29,456 nt of DNA, taken from assembly GCA_905370385.1 (NCBI GenBank), contig CAJPKN010000011.1, positions 1-29,456 of the forward strand. The letters run 5' to 3'. Positions 7,858 to 16,030 of the stretch are shown here, one piece after another. Within the stretch, counting starts at the first letter, position 1; every line of letters begins with the position of its first letter. Source of the DNA: Stomatobaculum longum. GTDB taxonomy: Bacteria; Bacillota; Clostridia; Lachnospirales; Lachnospiraceae. The translations under genes and the position numbers were made by a program. The notes below the pieces were generated by a model that searched no databases, had not been told where the DNA came from, and was given only the letters and a program-made list of their open reading frames with translations.

Positions 7858-8201
7858 CAGAGAAGCGAAAACGGGAGCTGATTCTCATCGCCGTCCTCTG
7901 CCTCGCAGCGCTGCTCTTACTCCTTTGGCAGCGGCTCGGAAGCAGCAAGCGCGGTATGCGCGTCATTGTCTCGCAGTACGGAACGGTGGTCGGCGACTAT
8001 CCGCTTTCGAAAGACCGAGAAGATGTCTTTCAAACCTCGGACGGCGGCGTAAATACCCTCATCATTCATAACGGCGAGGCCTGGATCAGCGAGGCCAACT
8101 GCCCCGACAAAGTCTGCGTGCACACCGGGCGCATCTCCCGCACCGGCGAGATCATTGCCTGCCTGCCGCACCGCTTGGTCGTACAGATTTCGGAACGCTA
8201 A
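7854..8201 (+). CDS. Membrane-anchored NusG domain II protein
   Basis: A 115-residue protein with one N-terminal membrane segment (about 9-26) followed by a NusG-domain-II fold, probably outside the membrane. The family hallmark is a C-terminal block, here CPDKVCVHTGRIS and then IACLPHRLVV, with Cys83, Cys88 and Cys103. It is not the transcription factor NusG; only this domain is shared. In clostridia such genes are often found near rnf or apbE, and here it faces the rnf operon tail to tail with a common terminator. A role in flavin or electron-transfer complex assembly is inference from that context. The start ATG overlaps the CYTH stop by ATGA; a longer in-frame extension upstream lies inside CYTH and is rejected. 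Confidence 0.82.
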   Translation: MTEKRKRELILIAVLCLAALLLLLWQRLGSSKRGMRVIVSQYGTVVGDYPLSKDREDVFQTSDGGVNTLIIHNGEAWISEANCPDKVCVHTGRISRTGEIIACLPHRLVVQISER

Positions 8202-8220
8202 AGCAAGCCACGCGAGGAAA

Positions 8221-8259
8221 AAAGAAGCGCCCTGTCCGCTGTGGACAGGGCGCTTCTTT
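8221..8259. terminator. Bidirectional terminator between the NusG-II gene and rnfB
   Basis: A perfect 17-bp stem (8221-8237 with 8243-8259) encloses the loop GCTGT. The stem ends in A/T pairs, giving CTTCTTT on the plus strand and an uninterrupted T-run on the minus strand (from 8218-8223). It sits between two convergent units and can serve both. Confidence 0.9.
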
Positions 8260-8299
8260 GATAGGTAAGCATTGTTGACTTTCCTTGTTGCGCAGCGCT

Positions 8300-9091
8300 T
8301 TAGTTGATGACGCTGACCGGGCACTTTCTCGCACAGGCACCGCAGTTCACACACTTGTCGTAGTCGATCTGGGCCACGTTTCCGTTCATGTGGATGGCAT
8401 CGAACTTACACTCCTTCACGCAGAGCGTGCAGCCGATGCAGCCCGCCTGGCAGACATCCTTAACTGCCTTGCCCTTCTCCTGCGACATACATCTCACGTG
8501 GTACTTTGCCTTGTAAGTCGTCATCTCGATGATGTGACGCGGGCAAGCCTTGACGCAGAGACCGCAGGCCACGCACTTCTCCTTGTCGACCACGGCAATG
8601 CCGTCCACCACATGGATGGCGTCAAATTCGCAGACCTTCACGCAGGAACCGCCGCCGAGGCAGCCGAATTCACAGCCGAGATCGCCGCCGCCGGGCATGA
8701 CCGACATCTGGTTACAGTCAATCGGACCTACGTTCTTGGCGCGCTTAATCGCCTTGTCACAGGTACCGGAGCAACGGACCATCGCGACCTTCTTGACCGC
8801 CTCGCCCGCCTGGACACCCATGATGTCCGCAATCTTCTGTGCGACCGGCTTGCCGCCGACCGGACATTGGGTGACCGCCGCCTCGCCGATTGCAATCGCA
8901 TGCGCGCAGCCGTCACAGCCCGGAAAACCGCAGGCACCGCAGTTGTTGCCGGGCAGCGCCTCGCGGACCGCAAGTTCCTTCTCATCTACTTCTACTTTGA
9001 ACTTCTCGCTTGCAACGCCGAGACCCATGCCGCAAATCAGGCCGACGATACCGACAATCGCAAACGAGACAATGATAATTGTATAATTCAT
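8300..9091 (-). CDS. rnfB: Rnf complex subunit RnfB, polyferredoxin
   Basis: RnfB takes electrons from reduced ferredoxin into the Rnf complex. The 263-residue protein has an N-terminal membrane anchor (about 5-26), a four-cysteine Fe-S domain (Cys51, Cys54, Cys59, Cys76; CGACGFPGCDGC) and a run of ferredoxin-type cysteine clusters at 140-154, 173-183, 214-228 and 247-257. The last three include the pattern CxxCxxCxxxC. The longest frame starts 63 codons upstream inside rnfA; the ATG at 9091 is chosen because GGAGG lies just upstream and the protein then begins MNYTIIIVSF with the anchor. It is the last gene of rnfCDGEAB, 14 nt after rnfA, and is followed by the terminator at 8221-8259. Confidence 0.95.
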   Translation of the reverse strand: MNYTIIIVSFAIVGIVGLICGMGLGVASEKFKVEVDEKELAVREALPGNNCGACGFPGCDGCAHAIAIGEAAVTQCPVGGKPVAQKIADIMGVQAGEAVKKVAMVRCSGTCDKAIKRAKNVGPIDCNQMSVMPGGGDLGCEFGCLGGGSCVKVCEFDAIHVVDGIAVVDKEKCVACGLCVKACPRHIIEMTTYKAKYHVRCMSQEKGKAVKDVCQAGCIGCTLCVKECKFDAIHMNGNVAQIDYDKCVNCGACARKCPVSVIN

Positions 9092-9105
9092 CTCTCTCCC
9101 TCCGC

Positions 9106-9684
9106 TCAGCTGATCATGCCCGAGAAGCCGGTGAATGCGATTGCCATGAGTCCCGAAATAATCAATACGATGGGCAGGCCGCGGAAGTACTTCGGAATGT
9201 CGTTGCCCTCGCATCTCTCGCGGATGCCCGCAAGGATGACAATGGCAATGGCATAGCCGGCTGCGGTGCCGACGCCCCATGCAAGACCCTCAATGAAATT
9301 GTACTCCTTCTGTACGTTGTCGAGTGCCACGCCGAGCACGGCGCAGTTCGTCGTAATCAGGGGGAGGTAAATACCGAGGGATGCGTGCATTGCGGGCATG
9401 CTCTTCTTCATGAACATCTCGATGAACTGCACGAGGGACGCAATCAGAAGAATGAACACAATGGTCTGCAGATAGTCGATTTTAAGCGGCCGCAGCACGA
9501 ACATGTAGACCAGCGAGGAAAGGATGGTCGCGAGGAATATCGTAAAGATAACCGCGCCGCCCATGCCGGCCGAGGTGTCCTTTTTCTTCGAGACACCGAC
9601 GAAAGAGCAGAGTCCGAGGAATCTGGAGAGCACGACGTTGTTGACCAATGCGCCGCTCACCAGGAGCAATGCTATCTTTGACAT
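9106..9684 (-). CDS. rnfA: Rnf complex subunit RnfA, membrane protein
   Basis: Integral membrane subunit that with RnfE forms the core of the Rnf redox pump. The 192-residue product has about six hydrophobic segments and the conserved start ALLLVSGALVNNVVLSRFLG, and a Cys in the segment TTNCAVLGVAL that in this family helps hold a membrane Fe-S centre with RnfE. ATG at 9684 overlaps the rnfE stop (TGATG) and has GAGGAGG 7 nt upstream; a GTG one codon earlier is possible but less likely. Length is normal for the family. Confidence 0.96.
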   Translation of the reverse strand: MSKIALLLVSGALVNNVVLSRFLGLCSFVGVSKKKDTSAGMGGAVIFTIFLATILSSLVYMFVLRPLKIDYLQTIVFILLIASLVQFIEMFMKKSMPAMHASLGIYLPLITTNCAVLGVALDNVQKEYNFIEGLAWGVGTAAGYAIAIVILAGIRERCEGNDIPKYFRGLPIVLIISGLMAIAFTGFSGMIS

Positions 9685-10490
9685 CACTTCGCCTCCTCTT
9701 TCTTCTCCGCCGCTGCCGGGCTCTGTGCCTCAGCCGTTGCGGGTGCCGCTGCCTGTGTCGCAGCTACCGCCTGTGTCACCGCCGCCGCGGGCTTCGCAGC
9801 AGCTGCCGTTGCGCCCGCCGCTGCCGCCGGCTTTGCGACCGGCTTCACAACCTTGGTCTTCACCTCTTCGAGGGAGGGACCGTTGGTCTTCTTCCGACCG
9901 CGATTCTCATCCTGATAGTACTGCATTGCCGCTACGAGGAAGGCCATGACAAAGAAGGCACCCGGGGGCAGAACGAAAATCGAAATGTGGTAAGCATCCG
10001 GGATCAGCTTGATGCCGAAAATCGAACCTGCGCCGATGAGCTCACGGAAGGATCCGAGGAGCAGAAGCGCCAGGGTAAAGCCGAGTCCCATGCCGATGCC
10101 GTCAAAGAGCGCCGGAATCGGCTTTGCGCCAAGTGCGTATGCCTCCGCGCGGCCCAGGATGATGCAGTTTACGACGATCAGCGGGATGTAAATGCCGAGA
10201 GCCGTGTAAATCGAGGGCGCAAAGCCCTGAATGAGAAGCTGCACGATCGTCACGAGGGACGCGACGACGACAATCTCCGCGGGAAGACGCACTCTCCCCG
10301 GAATCACGCCCGAGAGCGCGGAAATCAAGAAGTTCGAAAACATCAGAACAACCAGAGACGAAAGTCCCATTCCGATTGCATTGACCGCGGAGGTCGTAAC
10401 TGCAAAGGTGGGGCAAAGTCCCAGCGCCATGATGAAGACCGGATTTTCTGTGATGATACCGTTCTTCAGGCGTTCCATACATACTTTCAC
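9684..10490 (-). CDS. rnfE: Rnf complex subunit RnfE, with Ala-rich C-terminal tail
   Basis: Homologue of RnfA with inverted topology; the pair forms the membrane core of the Rnf complex. The 268-residue product has the signature LKNGIITENPVFIMALGLCPTFA near the N-terminus, a second Cys in VNCIILGRAEAYA, and about six membrane segments ending near residue 190. The longest frame starts at a GTG at 10511. A GTG at 10490 is preferred because GAGGGGG lies 10 nt upstream and the predicted start matches the family; ATG at 10478 is another option. After about residue 194 comes a tail rich in Ala, Pro, Lys and Glu (repeated PAA, KPAA and TQA units, ending EKKEEAK) that RnfE usually lacks. Confidence 0.93.
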   Translation of the reverse strand: MKVCMERLKNGIITENPVFIMALGLCPTFAVTTSAVNAIGMGLSSLVVLMFSNFLISALSGVIPGRVRLPAEIVVVASLVTIVQLLIQGFAPSIYTALGIYIPLIVVNCIILGRAEAYALGAKPIPALFDGIGMGLGFTLALLLLGSFRELIGAGSIFGIKLIPDAYHISIFVLPPGAFFVMAFLVAAMQYYQDENRGRKKTNGPSLEEVKTKVVKPVAKPAAAAGATAAAAKPAAAVTQAVAATQAAAPATAEAQSPAAAEKKEEAK

Positions 10491-10507
10491 GGAATCTTTT
10501 CCCCCTC

Positions 10508-11140
10508 TCACTGTTTTAAGCCGTTGTTCACAAAGTAGAGCGCCGCGTTGACCGCATTGGTCACCGCGCGGGAGGTGATGGTCGCGCCGGAAATCGCGTT
10601 GATCTTGTTGTTGTCCAGTTCGCCGTCGCCGGCCTTGGTCACCTCAAACTTCTCGCCCTTCTTGCCGTTAAACTGCTTGTACCAGTCGGTGTCGCGTGCG
10701 TTCATGCCGAGACCCGCCGACTCCGAAATCGAGAGGAAGGCAATACCGTTCACGGTCTGACCGTCTGCCTGAATGCCGACCGAAATCGACACCAGTCCGC
10801 CGTAGCCGTCCTTCGAGCTCGCATTGATAATGTGGCCGACCACCTGACCGTTCGCATCGACCGCATTGACCACCTTGTCAATCAGGACATTGCCGAAGCC
10901 CTGCTCCGCGAGGGGAGCCGCGTTCGCCTCAATGAGCGCCGCGCCGTCCGGATTCTCCTGAAAGTCAGCGGCATCCGGGAACACCTGCTTGTACGCCGCA
11001 ATTGTCGTCGCATTCTGCGCCGCCTGAATCGGCTCATAGGTCACGGTATAGACGACGCCGAGCAGAAGGCCCGCGATCACCGTGATCAGCATGAGGCGCA
11101 GGGCATCGCTCACAAACGAAGTTTCTTTTGTCTTGCTCAT
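10508..11140 (-). CDS. rnfG: Rnf complex subunit RnfG, FMN-binding
   Basis: Subunit carrying a covalent FMN that passes electrons between the membrane part and the other flavin subunits. The 210-residue product has one N-terminal membrane segment (about 13-33) and an extracytoplasmic FMN-binding domain. The flavinylation motif is SGATITS (184-190), where Thr187 is the likely FMN-ester residue attached by ApbE. The position three residues before the Ser, usually Asp in this motif, is Asn181. The start ATG overlaps the rnfD stop (ATGA). No apbE gene is in this window. Length and order within the operon are normal. Confidence 0.95.
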   Translation of the reverse strand: MSKTKETSFVSDALRLMLITVIAGLLLGVVYTVTYEPIQAAQNATTIAAYKQVFPDAADFQENPDGAALIEANAAPLAEQGFGNVLIDKVVNAVDANGQVVGHIINASSKDGYGGLVSISVGIQADGQTVNGIAFLSISESAGLGMNARDTDWYKQFNGKKGEKFEVTKAGDGELDNNKINAISGATITSRAVTNAVNAALYFVNNGLKQ

Positions 11141-12102
11141 GCTTTTTTTGCCCCCCTTCTGCCGAATGCCTTCGGAATGGTTGCGCTCTCAATGAGCGGC
11201 GAGAGCATGTTGCCGATGATAATCGAGTACGAAACACCCTCCGCACCGGTACCGAAGATACGGAAGAGACCCGTGAGTATGCCGATAATCAGTGCGTAAA
11301 TCATCTGTCCCTTCTTGGTGAGCGGGGTGGACGCGTAGTCGGTCGCCATGAAGAAGGCACCGAAAATCAGACCGCCGCCGAGCACCTGTGCGAGCACATA
11401 GTTTACGTTGTGCTCACCGAAGATGAAGACAAAGAGCGCGGTCGATGCAATGTAGATGACCGGAATCTCAAAGCTGATTACCTTTCTCCAGAGCAGGTAA
11501 GCCGCGCCGAAGAGCAGGGCAATTGCGGAGACCTCACCGATGGTGCCCGGAATGTGACCCACAAAGAGCTGAAAGAGATTCACATCCGCGGTCGCCGGCG
11601 AGCCCGCCTTCATCGCGGTCTTCATAATCGCAAGCGGGGTCGCACCCGTCGTCGCGTCGAAGTTAATCGGCTTCGAGGTGAAGTTATTCATATACTTCGC
11701 GAGCGAAATCAGCAGGAAACATCTGCCGGCAAGCGCCGGGTTCATGAAGTTCTGGCCGAGGCCGCCGAACATCTGCTTTACAATCACAATCGCAAAGACA
11801 GCGCCGAGTGCCGGAATCCAGAGCGGAATCTCCGGCGGCATATTGAGTGCCAGGATGAGACCCGTGACAACCGCGGAGAAGTCCGTAATCGTCACTTCTT
11901 TTTTCATGCCGCGCTGCCAGAGGTACTCGGAGAGCACCGCCGCAGCGACCGTGACCAAAATCACCCAGAGCGCGTGGAGACCGAACTGCACGACACCGTA
12001 CACCGCCGTGGGAATCATGGCAATGCAGACATCCAGCATGATCTCCCGCGTGGAAACGCGGTCTCTCACATGCGGAGAGGCGGAAACATTCAATAAATTC
12101 AT
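11137..12102 (-). CDS. rnfD: Rnf complex subunit RnfD, FMN-binding membrane protein
   Basis: Integral membrane subunit of the RnfD/NqrB family that carries covalent FMN and is part of the ion-translocating path. The 321-residue product opens MNLLNVSASPHVRDRVST, typical of RnfD, and has about eight to ten membrane segments. The flavinylation motif is D149-A-T-T-G-A-T155, with Thr155 the likely modified residue; unlike RnfG, the Asp is present. It begins 3 nt after rnfC stops, with AAAGGAGG inside the end of rnfC, and overlaps rnfG by ATGA, so translation is coupled. Confidence 0.96.
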   Translation of the reverse strand: MNLLNVSASPHVRDRVSTREIMLDVCIAMIPTAVYGVVQFGLHALWVILVTVAAAVLSEYLWQRGMKKEVTITDFSAVVTGLILALNMPPEIPLWIPALGAVFAIVIVKQMFGGLGQNFMNPALAGRCFLLISLAKYMNNFTSKPINFDATTGATPLAIMKTAMKAGSPATADVNLFQLFVGHIPGTIGEVSAIALLFGAAYLLWRKVISFEIPVIYIASTALFVFIFGEHNVNYVLAQVLGGGLIFGAFFMATDYASTPLTKKGQMIYALIIGILTGLFRIFGTGAEGVSYSIIIGNMLSPLIESATIPKAFGRRGAKKA

Positions 12103-12105
12103 CGC

Positions 12106-13470
12106 TTACTTTGCCTCCTTTCCGCTCGCTGCCTTCTCTGCGGCAGCCTTTTGACGCCGCTCTTCGCCGATGCGGCGCTTCATCTGCTTGAACGCCTGGG
12201 TCAGCGGCCGTCTCGCGGGACAGATGTAGGAACAGCTGCCGCACTCAATGCACTCCATGCCGTAGAGCTTCTCATAACCCTCGCTGTTTCCGGACATGCA
12301 GGTCTGCATCATGAGCACCGGAACCAGAAACTCGGGACATACTTCACCGCAGCGTCCGCAGCGGATGCAGGGACTCTCGGGGTTCTTCTCGACCTCGTCC
12401 TCGAGGAAGCAGGTCAGCGAAGAGGAGTTCTTCGTGACCGGGACATCCGTGGTATACATGGCCTGGCCCATCATGGGACCGCCGGAGAGTATCTTCTTCG
12501 GCTCGCCGACAAAGCCGCCGGCCGCCTCGATGATGTCGTTGTAGTTCATGCCGGTTCTGACCTTGAAGTTCTGCGGTTCCTTCACGGCATCGCCGGTAAC
12601 GGTAATCACGCGCTCCAAAATCGGGGTCTGCTTACAGACCGCATCGTAAATCGCCATGACCGTGTTCACATTGTCCACGACACAGCCCGCATCCGCCGGG
12701 AGCATGGAGGAGTTGATTTCTCTGCCGGTCACCGCATAAATCAGCGAGCGCTCGCCGCCCTGCGGATACTTGGTTCTTAAGGGCTCCACCGTAATCTTCG
12801 GCTCGTCTTTCACAAGCGCACGGAGCTTCTCGATGGCCTTCGGCTTGTTGTTCTCGATGCCGATCACAGCCTTCGCATTCTCGAAGAGCTGCAGCATGAC
12901 CTTGAGACCGCCGACCAGACGCTCCGGCTCCTCAATCATCATGCGGTAATCGCAGGTCAGATAGGGCTCGCACTCAGCGCCGTTTACAATGACATAGTCA
13001 ATCTTTGACTCATCCTTCGGCGTGAGCTTTACGTTGGTCGGAAAGCCTGCGCCGCCGAGACCCACAATGCCCGCTTCGCGAACAATGTCCCGGATTTCCT
13101 GCTTGCTGAGCTTTGTCGCATCTCTGTCTTCTCCGAGTCCCTCAACCGCCGTATACAGACCGTCGTTCTCGATCACAATCGAGATGCTCTTCGCGCCGCC
13201 TGCGGTGACGCGGGGCTCAATCTTCTTTACTTTGCCCGACACGGAGCTCACCACGACCGCCGAGATAAAACCGCCCGCCTCGGCGATTTTCTGCCCCACC
13301 AGCACCTCGTCCCCGACCTTGACGATTGCCTTTGCCGGAGCGCCGATGTGCTGCGAGAGGGGATACACCATCTCGCCGGAAGTCGGTTTCAGCACAGTGA
13401 CAGCTCTGTCCATTGAGAGTTCCTTGCCCTCAAACGGATGGACGCCGCCTCGAAAAGTTGCCAATCCCAT
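12106..13470 (-). CDS. rnfC: Rnf complex subunit RnfC, NADH-binding Fe-S protein
   Basis: Peripheral subunit that exchanges electrons with NAD+/NADH. The 454-residue product has the start GLATFRGGVHPFEGKEL, a GLGGAGFPTNVKL segment (137-149) of the NADH/FMN-binding fold, an SLBB-like region, and two Fe-S motifs: Cys368, Cys371, Cys374 and Cys378 (CIRCGRCGEVCP), and Cys407, Cys410, Cys413 and Cys417 (CIECGSCSYICP). The C-terminus ends in a Lys/Ala-rich helix, shorter than in many proteobacterial RnfC. It is the first gene of the operon; ATG has GAGGG 7-8 nt upstream and the extended -10 promoter lies about 45 nt further upstream. Confidence 0.97.
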   Translation of the reverse strand: MGLATFRGGVHPFEGKELSMDRAVTVLKPTSGEMVYPLSQHIGAPAKAIVKVGDEVLVGQKIAEAGGFISAVVVSSVSGKVKKIEPRVTAGGAKSISIVIENDGLYTAVEGLGEDRDATKLSKQEIRDIVREAGIVGLGGAGFPTNVKLTPKDESKIDYVIVNGAECEPYLTCDYRMMIEEPERLVGGLKVMLQLFENAKAVIGIENNKPKAIEKLRALVKDEPKITVEPLRTKYPQGGERSLIYAVTGREINSSMLPADAGCVVDNVNTVMAIYDAVCKQTPILERVITVTGDAVKEPQNFKVRTGMNYNDIIEAAGGFVGEPKKILSGGPMMGQAMYTTDVPVTKNSSSLTCFLEDEVEKNPESPCIRCGRCGEVCPEFLVPVLMMQTCMSGNSEGYEKLYGMECIECGSCSYICPARRPLTQAFKQMKRRIGEERRQKAAAEKAASGKEAK

Positions 13471-13514
13471 CTGACTACCCTCTTTCTTTCGGATTCAGTT
13501 ACTTCTGCGTTAAT

Positions 13515-13538
13515 ATTATAACATGCCGAAACCGTCAA
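13515..13538 (-). promoter_or_regulatory. Extended -10 promoter of the rnf operon
   Basis: On the minus strand TGTTATAAT gives a consensus TATAAT (13515-13520) with the extended TGn element. A TTGACG (13533-13538) lies only 12 nt upstream, too close to be a normal -35 box, so the promoter probably relies on the extended -10. It sits just beyond the argS terminator. Confidence 0.55.
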
Positions 13539-13543
13539 ATTAG

Positions 13544-13570
13544 AAAAAACCACGCAATGCGTGGTTTTTT
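13544..13570 (-). terminator. Terminator downstream of argS
   Basis: Stem CCACGC/GCGTGG with loop AAT is extended by six A:T pairs on each side, for 12 bp in all. On the minus strand it ends in a T-run, matching an intrinsic terminator 20 nt after the argS stop. It insulates rnf from argS. Confidence 0.88.
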
Positions 13571-13590
13571 TTTCGTACAAAGCTTACATT

Positions 13591-15363
13591 TTACATGCGT
13601 TCCGGCACTTCCATGCCGAGAACCGCGAGCGAAAGTTCAATCACCCGCTCCGCGGTCGCAATCAGCGCGAGGTAGCCGCGCTTCTTTGCCTCATCCGGCT
13701 CCTGCAGGATGCGGACCGCGTGGTAGAAGGAATTGAAGTGATCCGCAAGTCCGTAGAGATACTGGCAGATGCGGTGCGGCGCAAGTTCTTTCCAGGCTCC
13801 GCGCATCACCTCGGGATAGCGCGCCAAATCGAGGAAGAGGGCCTTTTCGCTCTCGCTCTCCGCCGGGCGAAGGTCTGCCGAATTCACGGGCGCGCCGCCC
13901 TGCTCCGCGTATTTTTTGAGTATGGACTTGATGCGCACCGCCGTGTAGAGAATGTAGGGTCCGGTGTTGCCCTCAAAGGAGGCAAAGCGCTCCAGGTCGA
14001 AAACATAGTCCTTCGAAGCCTGGTTCGAGAGGTCCGCGTATTTCAGTGCGGCGAGCGCCACTTGCTCCGAAGTGCGCGCTGCCTCCTCCGCCGTGATGTC
14101 CGGATTCTCCGCGATGCGGGTAGAAACCGCCTCCCGAATCTCCCGTATCAAGGTCTCTAAGCGCATCACGCCGCCCTCACGGGTCTTGAAGGGCTTCCCG
14201 TCCTTGCCGTTCATCGTGCCGAAACCGATGTAGATGAGCTCGTGCTCCGGGGGGACAATGCCCGCCTTCCGCGCGACGCGGAAGAACTGCGTGTAGTGGA
14301 GTTCCTGACGCTTATCCGAAATGTAGATATAGCAGTCCGGCGAAAGCGTCGCCTCGCGGTCGATTAAGGTTGCGAGGTCGCTGGTCGCATAGAGTGCCGC
14401 GCCGTCCGACTTCCGAACGATGCAGGGCGGAAGTTCCTTCTTGTCGCCCGGCTCCGCAATGTCAACGACCAGCGCCCCCTCGGAAGCTCGCGCAATGCCC
14501 CGCGTCTCGAGATCTTCGATAAGACCGGGAATCAGCGGCTGCGCATCGGACTCTCCCTTCCAGAGTTCAAACGAGACCGCAAGCGCATCGTAGTTTTTCT
14601 TTAAATCCGCCTTGGACACACGAAGAATGTGCTTCCAGAGCGCGGTGAACCCGGGATCGCCGCTCTGCAACTTTACGGTTGCCTGATGCGCAGCCTCGGC
14701 AAAGGCCTCGTCCTCCTTAGAACGCTTGCTTGCGGTCGGGTAAATCTCCTCAAGCTCGGCAATCGTAAACGGCGCTTCCTCCGGATACGCACCGGTGAAG
14801 TTTTCGTCAAAGTACGGGAGCTCCGGCTTACGAAGGCGCAGCTCCTCGATAATGAGTCCCATCTGGAGACCCCAATCACCGAGGTGCACATCGCCTATCA
14901 TCTCGTTTCCGAAGAAAGCGCCCATGCGCTTTAAGGCCTCGCCGATGATGGCGGAGCGAAGGTGTCCCACGTGAAGCGGCTTCGCGACATTTGCGCCGCC
15001 GTAGTCGACAACAATCTTCCGACTCTCATCGCGCGCCACGCCGCACTGCTCCGCCTCCGCGAGCGCGCGCACGTGTGCCGCCAGAGCAGCCGGACTTACA
15101 CGGAGGTTAATGAAGCCCGGCGGCACGGCGCCGACCTCCGCAAAGAGTTCTTCCCGCTTCAGTTCTTCCGCCACGGCCTCCGCAACCTCGAGCGGGCGCT
15201 TTCCCGCCTTCTTTGCCACCGCCATTGCACCGTTACACTGGTACTCGCAGAGGTCCGGACGGTTCGAGGGCTGCACCGAGGCCTGCGCGTCCGGATAGCC
15301 TGCTGCGGCAAAGGCACGCGCCACGCTCTCATTCATTGCTTCCAGGATAGTCTTTGTCGCCAT
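13591..15363 (-). CDS. argS: Arginine--tRNA ligase
   Basis: Class I aminoacyl-tRNA synthetase that charges tRNA-Arg. The 590-residue product has the N-terminal additional domain (about 1-95), the HIGH motif as HVGH (131-134) within ANVAKPLHVGHLRS, the KMSKS-equivalent segment KPFKTREGGVMRL (390-402), the DALR anticodon-binding domain (about 465-590) and the hallmark C-terminus LGMEVPERM. ATG has GAGGAG about 7 nt upstream. It follows efp by 61 nt with a hairpin between and no visible promoter, so it is probably read through from efp. No T-box leader is seen in the short gap. Nothing is unusual in the protein. Confidence 0.97.
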   Translation of the reverse strand: MATKTILEAMNESVARAFAAAGYPDAQASVQPSNRPDLCEYQCNGAMAVAKKAGKRPLEVAEAVAEELKREELFAEVGAVPPGFINLRVSPAALAAHVRALAEAEQCGVARDESRKIVVDYGGANVAKPLHVGHLRSAIIGEALKRMGAFFGNEMIGDVHLGDWGLQMGLIIEELRLRKPELPYFDENFTGAYPEEAPFTIAELEEIYPTASKRSKEDEAFAEAAHQATVKLQSGDPGFTALWKHILRVSKADLKKNYDALAVSFELWKGESDAQPLIPGLIEDLETRGIARASEGALVVDIAEPGDKKELPPCIVRKSDGAALYATSDLATLIDREATLSPDCYIYISDKRQELHYTQFFRVARKAGIVPPEHELIYIGFGTMNGKDGKPFKTREGGVMRLETLIREIREAVSTRIAENPDITAEEAARTSEQVALAALKYADLSNQASKDYVFDLERFASFEGNTGPYILYTAVRIKSILKKYAEQGGAPVNSADLRPAESESEKALFLDLARYPEVMRGAWKELAPHRICQYLYGLADHFNSFYHAVRILQEPDEAKKRGYLALIATAERVIELSLAVLGMEVPERM

Positions 15364-15382
15364 GTTTACTCCTCAACGTGAA

Positions 15383-15412
15383 GAAGAGCAGCCCGGCCAC
15401 GGGCTGCCCTTC
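15383..15412 (-). terminator. Hairpin between efp and argS (partial terminator or attenuator)
   Basis: A 13-bp stem with one internal mismatch (15383-15395 with 15400-15412), loop of four. On the minus strand, the sense of efp and argS, it is followed by TTC and not a proper U-tract, and the argS ribosome binding site begins 9 nt further on. It may terminate weakly, stabilise the efp message or affect argS initiation. Confidence 0.5.
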
Positions 15413-15424
15413 GATTTTTGTGTC

Positions 15425-15988
15425 TTAGTTCTGTGCTCTGCCGAGATACTCGCCCGTGCGGGTGTCGATCTTGACGCGGTCGCCGATGCCGACAAAGAGC
15501 GGCACGGAAATCTGTGCGCCGGTCTCAACGATAGCCGGCTTCTGCGCGCCGGTTGCCGTGTTGCCCGCGAAGCCCGGCTCGGTCTCCGTGATCTCCAGCT
15601 CGACAAAGAGCGGCGGCTCGACCGAGAACACGTTGCCGTTGTAGGAGACAACCTTGACCATCTCGTTCTCCTTGACGAACTTGAGCGCATCGCCGATCAG
15701 CTCCTTGTTCAGAGAAATCTGATCGTAGGTCTCCGTGTTCATGAAGTTGAACATGTCGTCATCGGCATAGAGATACTGCATCTCGACGCGGTCGATGCGT
15801 GCGGTCGGGAATTTCTCCGTCGGACGGAAGGTGCGCTCAGTCACAGCTCCTGTCATCACGTTTTTGATCTTGGTGCGCACGAATGCTGCGCCCTTACCCG
15901 GCTTCACGTGCTGGAATTCAATGATCTGATAGACCGCGTTGTCAATCTCAAGCGTGATGCCGTTTCTGAAATCACCTGCAGAAATCAT
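15425..15988 (-). CDS. efp: Elongation factor P
   Basis: Relieves ribosome stalling at proline stretches. The 187-residue, three-domain product has the modified-loop sequence [10 protein letters not shown], with Lys32 at the tip; in Bacillus this Lys is aminopentanolylated, and no modification gene is seen here. Domains II and III follow, ending in the [14 protein letters not shown] segment typical of EF-P. The longest frame begins 10 codons earlier, but ATG at 15988 with GGAGGG 8 nt upstream gives the usual start [10 protein letters not shown]. Transcription starts from the promoter at 16031-16059. Confidence 0.97.
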   Translation of the reverse strand: MISAGDFRNGITLEIDNAVYQIIEFQHVKPGKGAAFVRTKIKNVMTGAVTERTFRPTEKFPTARIDRVEMQYLYADDDMFNFMNTETYDQISLNKELIGDALKFVKENEMVKVVSYNGNVFSVEPPLFVELEITETEPGFAGNTATGAQKPAIVETGAQISVPLFVGIGDRVKIDTRTGEYLGRAQN

Positions 15989-16030
15989 AAAGTTAACCCT
16001 CCATCCGTTCGTTCCCAAATAGTCTACTGT

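Noticed and set aside
9092..9280. 63-codon extension of rnfB into rnfA
   Set aside because: The extension is His/Arg-rich antisense-like sequence, while the ATG at 9091 has GGAGG and gives the usual membrane anchor.
11128..12096. 322-codon open frame on the plus strand
   Set aside because: Antisense of rnfD; rich in Arg, Glu and His as expected from the reverse of membrane-protein codons.
13533..13538. TTGACG as a regular -35 box for rnf
   Set aside because: It is only 12 nt from the -10 box; 16-18 nt is expected.
15364..15424. T-box riboswitch before argS
   Set aside because: The gap is only 61 nt with a single hairpin; a T-box needs far more and the T-box sequence is not present.
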